Shown here in pieces: positions 4,692 to 5,105 of a DNA stretch of 5,105 nucleotides. Each line of letters begins with the position of its first letter. Within the stretch, counting starts at the first letter, position 1. Made by a program: the position numbers and the translations under genes. The stretch is from assembly GCA_029861485.1 (NCBI GenBank), contig JAOTZF010000141.1:1-5105 (forward strand), in the 5' to 3' direction. The stretch is from Thermoleophilia bacterium. GTDB taxonomy: Bacteria; Actinomycetota; Thermoleophilia; Miltoncostaeales; Miltoncostaeaceae. The notes beneath the pieces were generated by a model. It worked only from the letters and a program-made list of their open reading frames with translations. It was not told where the DNA came from and made no database searches.

Positions 4692-5105
4692 GCGCGACCG
4701 TGCCACCCATCCGGGCCCGCCGCGCGGGCTTTCTCATGGACGTGCTGACCGTGGCCGGCCGAGGCCTCAGGGCCATTCCGCGCGAGCCCGAGGCGGTCAT
4801 TCCATCCTTGGTCATCGGAGCGTTCTTCTATCTCGTGAACGTCGGCACCCTGCAACCGCTCAGCGAAGCCGCCCGGCCGGCCGGCTTCGACTACGCCGCC
4901 TTTCAGGTTCCGACCGCAATCATCTTCTCGGTCACCGGGGTCTCCCGGGCTGCGCTGGTGGTGGTCGACATCCAGAGCGGCTATTTCGATCGTCTGCTCA
5001 TGACGCCGGTAAGCCGGATCGCGCTACTACTGGGCCTGTTGATCTCGGACTTCGTCCTGGTGATCGGCCTGACGATTCCCGTTCTGATCATGGGCTTCAT
5101 CTTCG
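4688..5105 (+). CDS. DrrB-type ABC-2 permease, 3' end outside window
   Basis: The frame is open from TTG 4688 to the window end (139 codons). TTG overlaps the ATPase stop as TTGA and has GGAGAG at good spacing; GTG 4700 and ATG 4736 are in-frame alternatives. After a short basic cytoplasmic N terminus (R9-R12 and around R25-R32), the first membrane segment is about residues 37-57. A second hydrophobic stretch spans about 72-93, and a third and fourth lie within 111-139. The segment SGYFDRLLMTPVSRIALLLG (97-116), between membrane spans, is the characteristic cytoplasmic loop of ABC2_membrane/DrrB-type permeases that contacts the ATPase. Full-length relatives have about 240-280 residues and six spans, so roughly half is visible. 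Overlap implies translational coupling and equal expression with the ATPase. Confidence 0.9.
   Translation, partial: MSATVPPIRARRAGFLMDVLTVAGRGLRAIPREPEAVIPSLVIGAFFYLVNVGTLQPLSEAARPAGFDYAAFQVPTAIIFSVTGVSRAALVVVDIQSGYFDRLLMTPVSRIALLLGLLISDFVLVIGLTIPVLIMGFIF

Noticed and set aside
3708..4706. Long minus-strand frame opposite the ABC ATPase
   Set aside because: It is a shadow of a certain gene: the plus strand carries all ABC motifs, and the minus product is His/Arg/Glu-rich without a recognisable fold.
1..5105. CRISPR arrays, tRNA/rRNA genes, insertion sequences, attachment sites
   Set aside because: No regularly spaced repeats, cloverleaf-like sequence, transposase or integrase motifs, or flanking direct repeats were seen on reading both strands.

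Overview
The window is high-GC bacterial DNA (roughly two thirds G+C, strong preference for G/C at third codon positions). Several signals point to an actinobacterium, possibly the Thermoleophilia (Solirubrobacterales/Gaiellales) type: TAnnnT -10 elements placed directly in front of start codons (leaderless genes), a Gram-positive-type LexA box, a DrrA/DrrB-type ABC exporter and an Ala/Pro-rich secreted protein. The taxonomic call is an inference, because there is no rRNA or marker gene in the window.

Left part (1-2343): the 3' end of an NAD(P)-binding epimerase/SDR-like gene (3-893, start outside the window) runs tail-to-tail into a small conserved-type gene on the minus strand (853-1185), with a 41-bp overlap of coding sequence. 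The true minus-strand gene is only 110 codons. The much longer open frame behind it is the shadow of the Ala/Pro-rich gene opposite. That gene (1352-2308) encodes a secreted, disordered, C-terminally membrane-anchored protein and is transcribed divergently. The 166-bp divergent spacer holds a leaderless promoter for the minus gene and a perfect inverted repeat (1309-1325) overlapping the probable plus-strand promoter. A strong GC hairpin follows the secreted-protein gene.

Middle part (2344-3700): this is a patch of small, odd or broken genes. It contains a degenerate response-regulator-receiver-like protein (2404-2853) whose last part looks frameshifted, and a 31-residue single-membrane-span miniprotein with a clear Shine-Dalgarno (2914-3009). 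A perfect 12-bp-arm hairpin sits across the miniprotein stop codon. A convergent 74-residue gene follows (3019-3243, minus) with a perfect AGGAGG ribosome binding site and a 12-bp palindromic LexA/SOS-type box in its promoter. Last is a frameshifted and truncated aquaporin-family (MIP) remnant (3369-3634, minus).

Right part (3701-5105): a two-gene exporter operon begins at a leaderless promoter sharing a 12-base identical element with the promoter at 1191-1202. It consists of a complete DrrA-type ATPase (3723-4691) and, overlapping it by four bases, the first 139 codons of a DrrB-type ABC-2 permease that runs off the window. Together these would form a drug/lipid-type efflux transporter.

No tRNA, rRNA, CRISPR array, transposase or integrase was seen. 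No complete, clearly new multi-gene system can be demonstrated. The most unusual part is the SOS-box/small-gene cluster at 2404-3300.
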